64,000 nucleotides of DNA from Candidatus Pandoraea novymonadis (GTDB lineage: Bacteria > Pseudomonadota > Gammaproteobacteria > Burkholderiales > Burkholderiaceae): contig NZ_MUHY01000003.1 of the NCBI RefSeq assembly GCF_003004665.1, positions 44,047-108,046 on the forward strand, read 5' to 3'. The notes under the pieces were generated by a model, which was not told where the DNA came from, searched no databases, and saw only the letters and a list, made by a program, of their open reading frames with translations. Below, piece after piece: positions 19,334 through 28,177 of the stretch (the first letter of the stretch is position 1; the number at the start of each line of letters is the position of its first letter). A program made the translations under genes and the position numbers.

Positions 19334-20626
19334 ATGAAAATACTTATTATCGGCTCTGGCGGACGCGAACACGCATTGGCCTGGAAACTTCTACAATCGT
19401 CACGCATCGAACTTGTTTACATCGCACCGGGGAATGGAGGCACTGCTACCAATCAACGTCTACGCAATGTCCTTATCTCAGATCCCAAAATGCTAGCCGA
19501 GTTCGCTCTGCAAGAAAACATCGACTTTACCATCGTTGGTCCAGAAGGACCCCTAGAAGCTGGAATCGTGAATTTGTTTCGTGCTCATGGCCTAAAAATC
19601 TTTGGTCCTTCCAAGGAAGCTGCGCAGCTCGAGTCCTCGAAGGACTTTGCAAAAAGGTTCATGAAGCGCCATCAGATTCCGACTGCTGACTACGAAACCT
19701 TCTCAGAGGTAAAAAAAGCCCATAAATACATCGACACAAAGGGTGCACCTATCGTCGTTAAAGCCGACGGCCTGGCTGCTGGCAAAGGTGTCGTAGTCGC
19801 AATGTCTCTTGAAGAAGCACATGCCGCTGTTGATATGATGCTCGCTGATAACAAGTTTGGGGATGCGGGTGCGCGTGTCGTCATCGAAGAATTTCTCCAA
19901 GGCGAAGAAGCGAGCTTCATCGTCATGGTCGACGGAGATCATGTGCTACCGCTTGCCTCATCGCAGGATCACAAGCGCCTGTTCGACAAAGATCGCGGCC
20001 CAAACACAGGAGGTATGGGTGCATACTCGCCCGCCCCTATCATTACACCAGAAATACATGCTCGCGTGATGCGCGAAATCATAATGCCGACGGTGCACGG
20101 CATGCATGCCGATGGCATTCGCTATACAGGCTTTCTGTACGCCGGACTAATGATCAATTCGCAAGGCAATATTAAAACACTAGAATTCAACTGCCGTATG
20201 GGTGACCCTGAAACACAGGTAATCATGGCTCGCCTGAAAGGCGATTTCTCAAAGGTTGTAGAACATGCTATCAGCGGCACACTAAACCAGGTTGAACTCG
20301 ACTGGGATGATCGCTATGCGCTCGGCGTCGTGCTAGCAGCTCATGGCTACCCTGATATCCCACGCAGGGGAGATCTTATCACTAAAATTCCACCAGAAAC
20401 CATCAATTGCATAACCTTTCACTCCGGCACAGAATATGCAGATGGAAAACTATCAGTGGCTAGTGGCCGTGTACTATGCATAGTTGGTCTTGGGAAGACG
20501 ATAAAAGGTGCACAAAGTGCTGCGTATGCGACCGTAAATCAGATTAACTTCGACGGCATACAATATCGCCGTGATATTGGTTATCGTGCCATGGCTCACA
20601 AATCATCAAGCGAGCAAGGCAAATAG
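19334..20626 (+). CDS. purD: Phosphoribosylamine--glycine ligase
   Basis: A 430-residue ATP-grasp enzyme that joins glycine to 5-phosphoribosylamine, the second step of purine synthesis. Visible features are the N-terminal MKILIIGSGGREHALAWKL, the PGN.GT segment (APGNGGTA), the ATP-grasp region with VVKADGLAAGKGVVVA (about 135-150), and the active-site block DHKRLFDKDRGPNTGGMGAY. The length is normal and all regions look intact. It follows yebC by 92 bp and is followed closely by hemF, so the three may share transcripts. Retained de novo purine synthesis is consistent with only partial metabolic reduction. Confidence 0.96.
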   Translation: MKILIIGSGGREHALAWKLLQSSRIELVYIAPGNGGTATNQRLRNVLISDPKMLAEFALQENIDFTIVGPEGPLEAGIVNLFRAHGLKIFGPSKEAAQLESSKDFAKRFMKRHQIPTADYETFSEVKKAHKYIDTKGAPIVVKADGLAAGKGVVVAMSLEEAHAAVDMMLADNKFGDAGARVVIEEFLQGEEASFIVMVDGDHVLPLASSQDHKRLFDKDRGPNTGGMGAYSPAPIITPEIHARVMREIIMPTVHGMHADGIRYTGFLYAGLMINSQGNIKTLEFNCRMGDPETQVIMARLKGDFSKVVEHAISGTLNQVELDWDDRYALGVVLAAHGYPDIPRRGDLITKIPPETINCITFHSGTEYADGKLSVASGRVLCIVGLGKTIKGAQSAAYATVNQINFDGIQYRRDIGYRAMAHKSSSEQGK

Positions 20627-20692
20627 AAACGCATGAAGCCACCGAGACATCATCCTAATATGTCTAAATACGCTAAAAAAGGACACAAAAGT

Positions 20693-21628
20693 ATGACTGT
20701 GCAAGACGATCCGCGCGTCCCCGATACAGATGCAGTACGCGCCTATCTACTCGGGCTACAAGAGCATATTCTCGTCGAACTAGAACGGCTTGATGGCAAA
20801 TCTTTCTTGCGTGACAACTGGCAATTTCCGTCAGACGCCACTCTACGTGGCGATGGTAGGACACGCGTGCTTGAGGATGGTGACTTCTTCGAACGCGGTG
20901 GCGTTAATTTTTCACACGTCATGGGCGACTGCCTTCCACCCTCAGCCAGCGCCACACGGCCAGAGCTCACGGGCCGTGCCTTCGAAGCTCTGGGCATCTC
21001 GCTCGTACTCCATCCCCGTAATCCTTATTGTCCAACAGTACATTTCAACGTACGCCTTCTTATCACTACCGCGCCAGGTGAGGCCCTTGTTTTCTGGTTT
21101 GGAGGTGGCATAGACCTCACGCCATACTATCCGTTCGAGGAAGATTGTCGTCATTTTCACCAAACCTGTAAGGACACCCTTGATCCATTTGGGAAAGCTC
21201 TTTATCCGAACTTCAAAGCTTGGTGCGATGAATACTTCTATTTAAAACATCGCCAAGAACCGAGAGGCATCGGTGGTATTTTCTTTGATGACTTCACAGG
21301 CGAAAGTTTTGACGATGCATTTGATGTCATGAAAAGCGTTGGCAACGCATTTCTTGATGCTTATGTTCCAATCGTTGAACGCCGGCGCGGAATACCATAC
21401 GGCAAGCATCAACGGGATTTTCAGGCTCATCGACGGGGCCGCTATGTGGAATTCAACCTTATGTTCGACCGCGGCACACAATACGGCATTCAGTCAAGCG
21501 GTCGCACAGAATCAATTCTGATGTCGATGCCTCCAATCGCGAAATGGCATTATGATTGGCATCCAGCTAAAAATTCGCCTGAAGCAAAGTTATATACAGA
21601 CTTTCTCATCCATCGAGAGTGGGTCTGA
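20693..21628 (+). CDS. hemF: Oxygen-dependent coproporphyrinogen III oxidase
   Basis: A 311-residue enzyme that oxidatively decarboxylates coproporphyrinogen III to protoporphyrinogen IX with O2, a late step of haem synthesis. Recognised by [44 protein letters not shown] and the C-terminal [14 protein letters not shown] with [11 protein letters not shown]. The chosen ATG (20693) has AAAGGA upstream and fits the family length; an upstream in-frame ATG at 20633 would add 20 unconserved residues. It overlaps or abuts nadD. The need for oxygen agrees with the SURF1 gene elsewhere in the window, which implies an aerobic cytochrome oxidase. Confidence 0.94.
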   Translation: MTVQDDPRVPDTDAVRAYLLGLQEHILVELERLDGKSFLRDNWQFPSDATLRGDGRTRVLEDGDFFERGGVNFSHVMGDCLPPSASATRPELTGRAFEALGISLVLHPRNPYCPTVHFNVRLLITTAPGEALVFWFGGGIDLTPYYPFEEDCRHFHQTCKDTLDPFGKALYPNFKAWCDEYFYLKHRQEPRGIGGIFFDDFTGESFDDAFDVMKSVGNAFLDAYVPIVERRRGIPYGKHQRDFQAHRRGRYVEFNLMFDRGTQYGIQSSGRTESILMSMPPIAKWHYDWHPAKNSPEAKLYTDFLIHREWV

Positions 21629-21630
21629 GA

Positions 21631-22332
21631 ATGATGCGGTCATCGGCAACAAACAGCAGGCTGCGTATCGCTGTCCTGGGTGGCACATTCGATCCACCTC
21701 ATAAGGGTCATCTCGCACTCGGCACGCTATTCGCAAGAAAACTTGTCCTAGATGAACTTATTTTGATGCCTGTGGGAAAGCAGCCTCAAAAGACTCACAG
21801 CACTCCAGCCCCTCTGCGCTTAGCGATGGTGCGTTTAGCTGGAAACGACTTAGCCAAAGCTATGCATCACAAAGGTTTATTGACAAAGCTTACCATCAGC
21901 ACACTGGAAATTGATCAAACTGGACCAAACTATATGGTCAATACTTTGCGAGAATTACGCAAAAAATACGGTACAGAGGCTTCACTATCCCTATTAGTTG
22001 GCTCGGATCAATTGATCAGGCTATCTACTTGGTACGCATGGCGCGAATTATTTCAACTTAGCCATATTTGTGCCGCTACCCGTCCCGGTTTTAACTACCA
22101 TAATGCCCCTCCCGAAGTGCTTGACCAAATCTCCCAACGGAAGTCCAACACCGACAAGATAAAATCTCATTCAAATGGCAATATCCTCATCGACACCTCA
22201 ATATCTCTGAATATCTCCGCCACTGAATTACGTGGAACATTAGCTAGCGCCAGGCATAATCTCCATCCCCCACAGAACTTACTAGCATCCGTATGGCAGT
22301 ACATTCAGGATCACCAACTTTACTGTTATTGA
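21631..22332 (+). CDS. nadD: Nicotinate-nucleotide adenylyltransferase
   Basis: A 233-residue nucleotidyltransferase that makes deamido-NAD from nicotinate mononucleotide and ATP. The ATP-binding motif GGTFDPPHKGHLAL sits near residue 18, PVGKQPQK at about 48-55, and the C-terminal ISATELRGTL (about 196-205) matches the second ATP-binding motif ISST.IR. Two adjacent ATGs (21631 and 21634) or one overlapping the hemF end (21619) could start it; the overlap suggests coupling to hemF. It is followed by rsfS, the usual order. Confidence 0.93.
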   Translation: MMRSSATNSRLRIAVLGGTFDPPHKGHLALGTLFARKLVLDELILMPVGKQPQKTHSTPAPLRLAMVRLAGNDLAKAMHHKGLLTKLTISTLEIDQTGPNYMVNTLRELRKKYGTEASLSLLVGSDQLIRLSTWYAWRELFQLSHICAATRPGFNYHNAPPEVLDQISQRKSNTDKIKSHSNGNILIDTSISLNISATELRGTLASARHNLHPPQNLLASVWQYIQDHQLYCY

Positions 22333-22397
22333 AATCTTCCAACCATGTTTACTCTAATCGTATCTAATTGCCACTCCGTTTCTCCATAAAAAATATT

Positions 22398-22805
22398 ATG
22401 ATAAATATTCGTAAACTGCAGCACCTAATCTTCAATGCCCTGGAAGACGTTAAAGCTCAAGACATCAAAATCTACGACACACAGCACCTGACAGCACTGT
22501 TCGATCGATTTGTAATTGCTAGCGGAACTTCAACTCGCCAAACCAAAGCACTCGCGTCCAGCGTACATGACAAAGTTAAAGCCGCTGGTGCTAATATCAT
22601 CGGTATGGAAGGCACAGATACCGGAGAATGGGTGATAGTCGATTGTGGCGACGCGGTCATTCACATCATGCAACCAGCACTACGCCAGTACTACAATCTC
22701 GAGGAAATTTGGGGTGAAAAACCTGTGAACCTGGAGGAACATAGTACCAAGAAAACAACGAAAAATGAGAATAGAGAGCATAATCAGGATCTTTCGTGTA
22801 TCTAG
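22398..22805 (+). CDS. rsfS: Ribosomal silencing factor RsfS
   Basis: A 135-residue protein of the RsfS/Iojap family, which binds L14 on the large subunit and blocks subunit joining when nutrients are scarce. Family features are IRKLQHLIFNALEDVKAQDI at the N-terminus, the core FVIASGTSTRQTKAL (about 37-51), GEWVIVDCGDAVIHIM, and RQYYNLEEIWG. The last 25 residues are charged and unconserved. The ATG at 22398 is preferred over a TTG at 22368. In Burkholderia rlmH and a second maf gene normally follow before rng; both are missing here. Confidence 0.93.
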   Translation: MINIRKLQHLIFNALEDVKAQDIKIYDTQHLTALFDRFVIASGTSTRQTKALASSVHDKVKAAGANIIGMEGTDTGEWVIVDCGDAVIHIMQPALRQYYNLEEIWGEKPVNLEEHSTKKTTKNENREHNQDLSCI

Positions 22806-23389
22806 AACCTATCTATCTCTATCTCCCATGTCAAAACTCATAGTGCTAAAAAATGGCCAAAAATCTCTGACTAAGAGCGAACCAGTGTTACAAAGGACAG
22901 GGGATACCAATCTACTCCACACCATATTTCGCAATGAAAGCCTGTCCATAATTATGAACTACTCCATACCAACCTATATCCAGGACACGTAATTCTTTTC
23001 TGCCCGCCAAAATAGTGAGCACCAACGAAAAAATCCATCAAACCAAGAAGACATTATCTCACTCCTCTAGGTACCAACGGTGAAGCTATCGGAAAATCCA
23101 GTTAATAGGACATTAAGCGAAAATAGTCTAATTTATCAAGAGTATTGGTTAAAACTATTCCGGCATCATCAGACTCACCCCTCTAGAAGAGAGGTCGCAA
23201 TGTTCCGACAAACAGTTTTTTAGTTCTGGAAATGATCAATTCACGTCATCACCATCTAGCTAGAACATGCATACATTTTTACAGGATAGGAATACCCCTC
23301 GCCGCTCACGATGAAAGAGCAACATGCTCCGTCAAAAAACTGAGGGCATAATAACGTCAGCCTCATCTATCACACCTTCGCCATTGCTT
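22806..23389. other. Gap where rlmH and a second maf gene would be expected
   Basis: The 584 bp between rsfS and rng have no intact gene. From the Burkholderia order (rsfS-rlmH-maf-rng) two genes should be here, about 1.1 kb in total. I could not recognise rlmH or maf motifs by eye, so the loss is inferred from neighbours, not from visible remains. Confidence 0.5.
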
Positions 23390-24856
23390 ATGCACGAAGA
23401 AAATATTTTGGTCAACATTACTCCACAAGAAACACGAGTAGCATTGATGCGGTCAGGCGCAGTGCAAGAATTACACATCGAACGCACATTATCACGTGGC
23501 CTCGTCGGTAACATTTATTTAGGCAAAGTTATCCGAGTATTGCCTGGCATGCAGTCGGCTTTCGTCAACATCGGATTAGAACGCGCTGCGTTCTTACATG
23601 TCGCCGATATCTGGCATCCACGCAATGGCATCGATACAGTCACCCCACAGCCACCCATTGAAAAAACGATTTTTGAAGGACAAACGATCACGGTACAGGT
23701 CATTAAAGACCCCATTGGAACTAAAGGTACTCGCTTATCTACGCAAATTAGTATTGCCGGGCGTGCTCTCGTTTATTTGCCACAGAACTCACATATTGGG
23801 ATTTCGCAACGCATTCCGAGCGAAGCCGAGCGCCAAGTGCTACGTGACAAAATTCAATCATTAGTGCCAAATCATGAGAAAGGTGGTTTTATCGTCCGCA
23901 CAATGGCAGAAGATGCTGGGGATGCAGAACTGGTAAATGACATTGAGTATCTAAGAAAGTCATGGCAAACTATCGAAGAGGTGGGTTCCAGAAAACCGGC
24001 ACCCACACTGCTGTACCAGGACCTCAATCTAGCACAACGTGTGTTACGTGATTTCGTGAACGAAGACACTGGGGAAATTCTTGTTGATTCTCGTGAAACT
24101 TTCGGACAACTCAGAACATTTGCTGCAGCGTACACCCCAGCCGTGTTAGAAAAACTCACACATTACAGAGGTGAACAACCATTATTTGATCTATACAAGG
24201 TCGAAAAAGAAATTGAACGAGTGCTATCACGACGCGTCGATTTAAAATCTGGTGGCTATTTGATCATCGATCAAACAGAAGCGATGACTACGATCGACGT
24301 GAATACCGGCTGCTTTGTCGGTGCACGGAATTTCGACGATACCATCTTCAAGACCAATCTCGAAGCATCATTGATGATTGCGCGTCAACTACGACTACGC
24401 AATCTCGGAGGCATCATCATCATCGATTTCATCGATATGGAAAACCCCGATCATCGGGACTCAGTATTCACTGAACTCAAAAAAGCACTCGAACGAGATC
24501 GTGCCCGCGTCACAGTCAGTAATTTTTCACCGTTGGGACTCGTCGAAATGACACGAAAGCGTACACGAGAATCCCTCGCACATTTGCTGTGCGAACCTTG
24601 CGCTGTCTGTTCTGGCAAAGGTCAGGTAAAAACACCAAGCACACTGTGCTATGAAATCCTACGTGAAATCCTACGTGAATCACGCCAGTTCAATCCTCGT
24701 GAATTCCGTTTAATTGCTTCACAGGCAATCATAGATTTATTCCTCGAAGAAGAATCCCAACACCTAGCCATGCTCATTAACTTCATTGGAAAACCCATCT
24801 CATTACAAGTTGAAGCTTCATTTCATCAAGAACAGTACGATATCATCCTGATCTGA
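23390..24856 (+). CDS. rng: Ribonuclease G
   Basis: A 488-residue endoribonuclease of the RNase E/G family that matures the 5' end of 16S rRNA. Visible parts are the N-terminal NILVNITPQETRVAL, the S1 region (GNIYLGKVIRVLPGMQSAFV), the catalytic Asp segments TTIDVNTGCFVG and IIIDFIDME, and the zinc-link CEPCAVCSGKG (CxxC form). It lacks the long C-terminal extension of rne. The ATG at 23390 (MHEEN..) matches the conserved start; an in-frame ATG at 23324 would add 22 residues, possibly left from the lost upstream gene. The tandem EILREILRE coding repeat near residue 429 is normal for the family. Confidence 0.95.
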   Translation: MHEENILVNITPQETRVALMRSGAVQELHIERTLSRGLVGNIYLGKVIRVLPGMQSAFVNIGLERAAFLHVADIWHPRNGIDTVTPQPPIEKTIFEGQTITVQVIKDPIGTKGTRLSTQISIAGRALVYLPQNSHIGISQRIPSEAERQVLRDKIQSLVPNHEKGGFIVRTMAEDAGDAELVNDIEYLRKSWQTIEEVGSRKPAPTLLYQDLNLAQRVLRDFVNEDTGEILVDSRETFGQLRTFAAAYTPAVLEKLTHYRGEQPLFDLYKVEKEIERVLSRRVDLKSGGYLIIDQTEAMTTIDVNTGCFVGARNFDDTIFKTNLEASLMIARQLRLRNLGGIIIIDFIDMENPDHRDSVFTELKKALERDRARVTVSNFSPLGLVEMTRKRTRESLAHLLCEPCAVCSGKGQVKTPSTLCYEILREILRESRQFNPREFRLIASQAIIDLFLEEESQHLAMLINFIGKPISLQVEASFHQEQYDIILI

Positions 24857-24908
24857 TTACCCTCTGCGCGCACTACTTGTGCTTTACTTATTTTCCAGCA
24901 TCTCACCA

Positions 24909-26111
24909 ATGTCACGTATCCCCAATGAAGAAAGACTTTTCACGCCTAGCGGGCATTCTCTACCTCATACTGCAAAGCAACGTGTTGCACGACGCACCAC
25001 TTGGATTAGCATTTGGGTTAACATTATCCTCACATGTGCGCAGATGACTATTGGGATAATGGCTCGCTCGCAGGCTCTAATCGCTGACGGGATTCATTCA
25101 GTATCGGATATCGTCTCTGATGTTGTGGTCCTCGCAGCAACACGAGGCTGCGAACGTGGACCGGATGAAGATCACCCCTACGGTCACAGCCGCTACGAGA
25201 ATGCCGCAGGGCTGTTTCTAGGTACACTACTACTAGTTGTCGGAGCGGGCATGCTGTGGCGTGGCATCGATCGCCTACTACATCCCGAAGATATCACATC
25301 TGTCTATATCTCAGCATTAATCGTCGCCGGCATTGTACTTCTCACCAAAGAAGCGCTATTTCGCTATATGCTACATGAAGCCCAACGTGTACGCTCAGCC
25401 ATGCTAGTGGCTAATGCTTGGCATGCACGTTCAGATGCTGCATCATCACTTGTAGTTGCCATTGGGATTCTTGGAAACCTGGCTGGTTACCACCTTCTCG
25501 ACCCTGCTGCTGCTGCACTCGTTGGCCTAATGATCGGTCACACGGGGTGGAAATTTGGATGGAATTCTCTGCAAGATTTAATTGATCGACGAGCTGATGA
25601 GGCCGTGACAGCTCGGATCCGACAGGAGCTACTCGCGACACCTGGCGTACAAGGCCTCGACAAACTACGAACCCGCAAGATGGGCGATCAAGCTCTCGTT
25701 GATGTACATTTGCTTGTCGATCCACATATTTCAGTATCCGAAGGTCACTACATCGCCGAAAAAGCGCGCGCAGCTGCGATGACTGATCCGCAAGTGCTCG
25801 ATGTTCTAGTACATATCGATCCAGAAAGCGATGCAACAGGCACCGCCCAGAAAACATGGCCATCCCGGGAAAGATTAACCGAGGTTACACAAGCTTTGTG
25901 TACAAATCATGGGGTCACTCTACTGGCACTCACACCACACTATCTAGACAATGCCATGGAAGTCGATTTGACTTTTGGTCAAGCATCAAAGTTACCAGAC
26001 GATCAAGCGATAATAGCTCGTGAAGCAGTAACAAAAGCATTAGGTGCAACATTCAACATTCAACGTGTGCGGCCATTACTAGCCCTTGATGAAAGCAATT
26101 CAACATCTTAG
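24909..26111 (+). CDS. Cation diffusion facilitator family transporter
   Basis: A 400-residue CDF transporter. The membrane part has about six helices, with the metal-site motif ADGIHSVSDIVSD in helix 2 (HxxxD-like) and HARSDAASSL in helix 5. The histidine/aspartate-rich DEDHPYGHSRYENAAGL segment, typical of the family, is at about 88-104. The C-terminal cytosolic domain (about 205-290, VHLLVDPHISVSEGH) is followed by a roughly 90-residue extension seen in beta-proteobacterial relatives. These proteins export Zn2+, Fe2+ or Mn2+ in exchange for H+; the metal is uncertain. The ATG at 24909 fits better than the upstream start at 24879. It is close behind rng. Confidence 0.88.
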   Translation: MSRIPNEERLFTPSGHSLPHTAKQRVARRTTWISIWVNIILTCAQMTIGIMARSQALIADGIHSVSDIVSDVVVLAATRGCERGPDEDHPYGHSRYENAAGLFLGTLLLVVGAGMLWRGIDRLLHPEDITSVYISALIVAGIVLLTKEALFRYMLHEAQRVRSAMLVANAWHARSDAASSLVVAIGILGNLAGYHLLDPAAAALVGLMIGHTGWKFGWNSLQDLIDRRADEAVTARIRQELLATPGVQGLDKLRTRKMGDQALVDVHLLVDPHISVSEGHYIAEKARAAAMTDPQVLDVLVHIDPESDATGTAQKTWPSRERLTEVTQALCTNHGVTLLALTPHYLDNAMEVDLTFGQASKLPDDQAIIAREAVTKALGATFNIQRVRPLLALDESNSTS

Positions 26112-26214
26112 TAAAACGTTGTTTCGGAGAAAAATGATATTAGACATAGGAATTTCAGTCGTCTTCCATCATTTTGCAAACTTTTCGGTGCTAAAACAGT
26201 GGAAAAATTTCACT

Positions 26215-26757
26215 TCATCTCCGAAAAAAATGTCCTTGCTGATCCCTCTCCGAAATGAGTGGAGCAACACCAATCTCAGTTAACGGCCAATGAATAGCGA
26301 GATCCGGATCGTCCCAACGAAGAGAACGTTCGTTTTGTGGCACCCAATAGTCAGTTGTTTTATAACATACCTCCGCATATGCAGAAACCACTAAAAAACC
26401 GTGAGCAAAACCTTCTGGAATCCAGATTTGCTTACGGTTTTCCGCACTCAATATTTCGGATACCCATTGACCGTAAGTGGCTGAAGCCGGACGAATATCA
26501 ACAGCAACGTCGAAAATTACACCCTCCACAACACGCACCAATTTGCCTTGAACCGCATGCTCCACCTGATAGTGCAATCCACGCAGTACCCCTCGCATAG
26601 AGCGAGACTGATTATCTTGGACAAAAGTCAGGTCATAACCCAATGCTTTGGAAAAAACATGATGATTAAAACTTTCAAAAAAATATCCACGGGCATCAAT
26701 GAACATCTTGGGCTCAATGATCTGGACATCCCTAATTTTTGTACGGGTCAGTTTCAT
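26215..26757 (-). CDS. rfbC: dTDP-4-dehydrorhamnose 3,5-epimerase
   Basis: A 180-residue cupin epimerase (RmlC), third step of dTDP-L-rhamnose synthesis. Visible motifs are EPKMFIDARGYFFESFN (about 15-31), the active-site region MRGVLRGLHYQ with the catalytic His (about 58-68), GKLVRVVEGVIFDVAVDIR, and PEGFAHGFLV (about 117-126). The ATG at 26757 is the family start; upstream in-frame residues to 26817 look like leftover DNA. In the usual cluster the order is rfbB-rfbA-rfbC-rfbD. Here rfbA survives only as a fossil upstream and no rfbD is found downstream, where only 103 bp separate rfbC from the convergent transporter gene. Confidence 0.95.
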   Translation of the reverse strand: MKLTRTKIRDVQIIEPKMFIDARGYFFESFNHHVFSKALGYDLTFVQDNQSRSMRGVLRGLHYQVEHAVQGKLVRVVEGVIFDVAVDIRPASATYGQWVSEILSAENRKQIWIPEGFAHGFLVVSAYAEVCYKTTDYWVPQNERSLRWDDPDLAIHWPLTEIGVAPLISERDQQGHFFRR

Positions 26758-26934
26758 GAGATGATCAGCATACGTTATAAATAACCCTTGTCGCACGACA
26801 TCACAGACACCTATCACCGGTATCTGTCCTTGCTAGCTTCCTATTATGACTTCCATCATTAATCCACTACACAACAATAAGCAACTTCCTCAGGATATGT
26901 GATGAAAAGAGGCCTCTATCATATGAATTAATCA

Positions 26935-27053
26935 AACACCTCCACAAAATGAAGCGCATCTTCCATGAATCAAAATAATGAGAAAATCTCAAATACCTCG
27001 AGGATACAAACGTGTTTGCCAGAGAATCTCTCCCATAACATAATTCCTTCCAT
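26935..27053 (-). pseudogene. rfbA: Fossil of rfbA (glucose-1-phosphate thymidylyltransferase)
   Basis: Directly after rfbB on the same strand, where rfbA normally lies, pieces of RmlA can be read in shifting frames. From ATG 27053 come GIML (27037-27048) and then a shift. Next is TRLYP at 27001-27015, matching the GGSGTRLYP nucleotide-binding motif. Then comes G-I-stop-D-F-L-I-I at 26974-26997, matching GIRD.LII with the Arg codon CGA turned into TGA. Traces of the following R-F..LLGDG segment remain to about 26935. About 60 bp between TRLYP and GIRD are deleted and everything beyond is unrecognisable. RmlA makes dTDP-glucose, the first step of the pathway. The assignment rests on reading by eye, but position, strand and motif order agree. 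Confidence 0.7.
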
Positions 27054-27068
27054 GCCGAGTGAAATGCG

Positions 27069-28127
27069 TTACGTCTGGCAAGTAATGCGATTCGCCTGAG
27101 CGTTAATAGAACGGACTTGATTCACCCATTCAGTATTCTCCAAGTACCACGCAACTGTCTTACGGATACCTGTTTCAAAGGTCTCGACTGGACGCCACCC
27201 AAGCTCGTGATGGATCTTACGCGCATCAATAGCATAACGCTGATCATGTCCCGGACGATCTTTCACGAATGTAATCTGCTCGGTATAGGACTGGCCATCT
27301 AGACGTGGTGAAAGTTCATCCAGCAGCTGGCATAACGTTCTCACCACGTCTAGATTCGTTTGCTCGTTCCATCCTCCCACGTTATAAACCTCACCCGGCC
27401 GCCCTTTAGACAGCACAGTACGAATTGCTGCGCAGTGATCGCTCACATAGAGCCAGTCCCGCACGTTGCGGCCATCAGCGTAAATCTGCAATGGTTCTCC
27501 ATGAAGAGCATTGGTAATCACCAAAGGAATCAACTTTTCTGGAAACTGGTAAGGCCCGTAATTATTCGAGCAATTAATTGTGAGCACCGGCAAGCCATAA
27601 GTACGATAATAAGCACGCACTAAATGATCAGAACCCGCCTTTGATGCAGAATACGGACTATTCGGCGCATATGGAGTTGTTTCGGAGAATGCAGGGTCGG
27701 TTGGACCAAGAGAACCATAAACTTCATCTGTTGATACATGCAAGAAACGAAATACTTTTTTCCGAGTATTACTTTCTAGTCCCTCCCAATACAACCTAGC
27801 GGCTTGAAGCATTGTAAAAGTACCAACAAGATTAGTCTGTACAAATGTCTCAGGTGTCGAAATTGAACGATCAACATGGGTTTCTGCCGCAAAATGCAAA
27901 ACAGCACGAGGCTGATACTCAGCATATAGGGCAGCCAACGCAGCACAATCGCGAATATCAACCTGTACAAAAGAATGGCGTACGTCACCTTCAAGACTAG
28001 CCAAATTTTCTAAATTGGCTGCGTAGGTCAGCTTATCAAGCGTTAGCACAGATTCGTCATGCTGTGCTAACCAATCCAACACGAAGTTCGCTCCAATAAA
28101 TCCAGCACCGCCTGTCACAAATATCAT
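27069..28127 (-). CDS. rfbB: dTDP-glucose 4,6-dehydratase
   Basis: A 352-residue extended short-chain dehydrogenase (RmlB) that converts dTDP-glucose to dTDP-4-keto-6-deoxyglucose. It shows the NAD-binding GGAGFIGANFV near the N-terminus, HFAAETHVDRSI (about 82-93), the catalytic STDEVYG, and YSASKAGSDHLVRAYYRTY with the Tyr-x-x-x-Lys pair (about 163). ATG 28127 is the conserved start (MIFVTGGAGFIG); upstream residues to 28172 are not conserved. The frame is intact and all catalytic residues are visible, although its substrate-making partner rfbA is decayed next door. The msbA gene ends 51 bp upstream on the same strand. Confidence 0.95.
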   Translation of the reverse strand: MIFVTGGAGFIGANFVLDWLAQHDESVLTLDKLTYAANLENLASLEGDVRHSFVQVDIRDCAALAALYAEYQPRAVLHFAAETHVDRSISTPETFVQTNLVGTFTMLQAARLYWEGLESNTRKKVFRFLHVSTDEVYGSLGPTDPAFSETTPYAPNSPYSASKAGSDHLVRAYYRTYGLPVLTINCSNNYGPYQFPEKLIPLVITNALHGEPLQIYADGRNVRDWLYVSDHCAAIRTVLSKGRPGEVYNVGGWNEQTNLDVVRTLCQLLDELSPRLDGQSYTEQITFVKDRPGHDQRYAIDARKIHHELGWRPVETFETGIRKTVAWYLENTEWVNQVRSINAQANRITCQT

Positions 28128-28177
28128 AGAGTTCGAATAAAGTGAAAGAACATTAATTCGATCAAATATCAATACAG

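Noticed and set aside
22765..22992. Open frame at the end of rsfS, tested as an rlmH remnant
   Set aside because: No RlmH motif could be read in it, so it is not called a pseudogene.
24650..24678. Tandem 12-bp repeat in rng
   Set aside because: It encodes the EILREILRE segment normally present in RNase G proteins, so it is protein constraint rather than an unusual repeat.
26112..26214. Possible rfbD remnant after rfbC
   Set aside because: The 103-bp spacer was read in the minus direction for the RmlD N-terminus (LVTG..GQLG) and nothing similar was seen.
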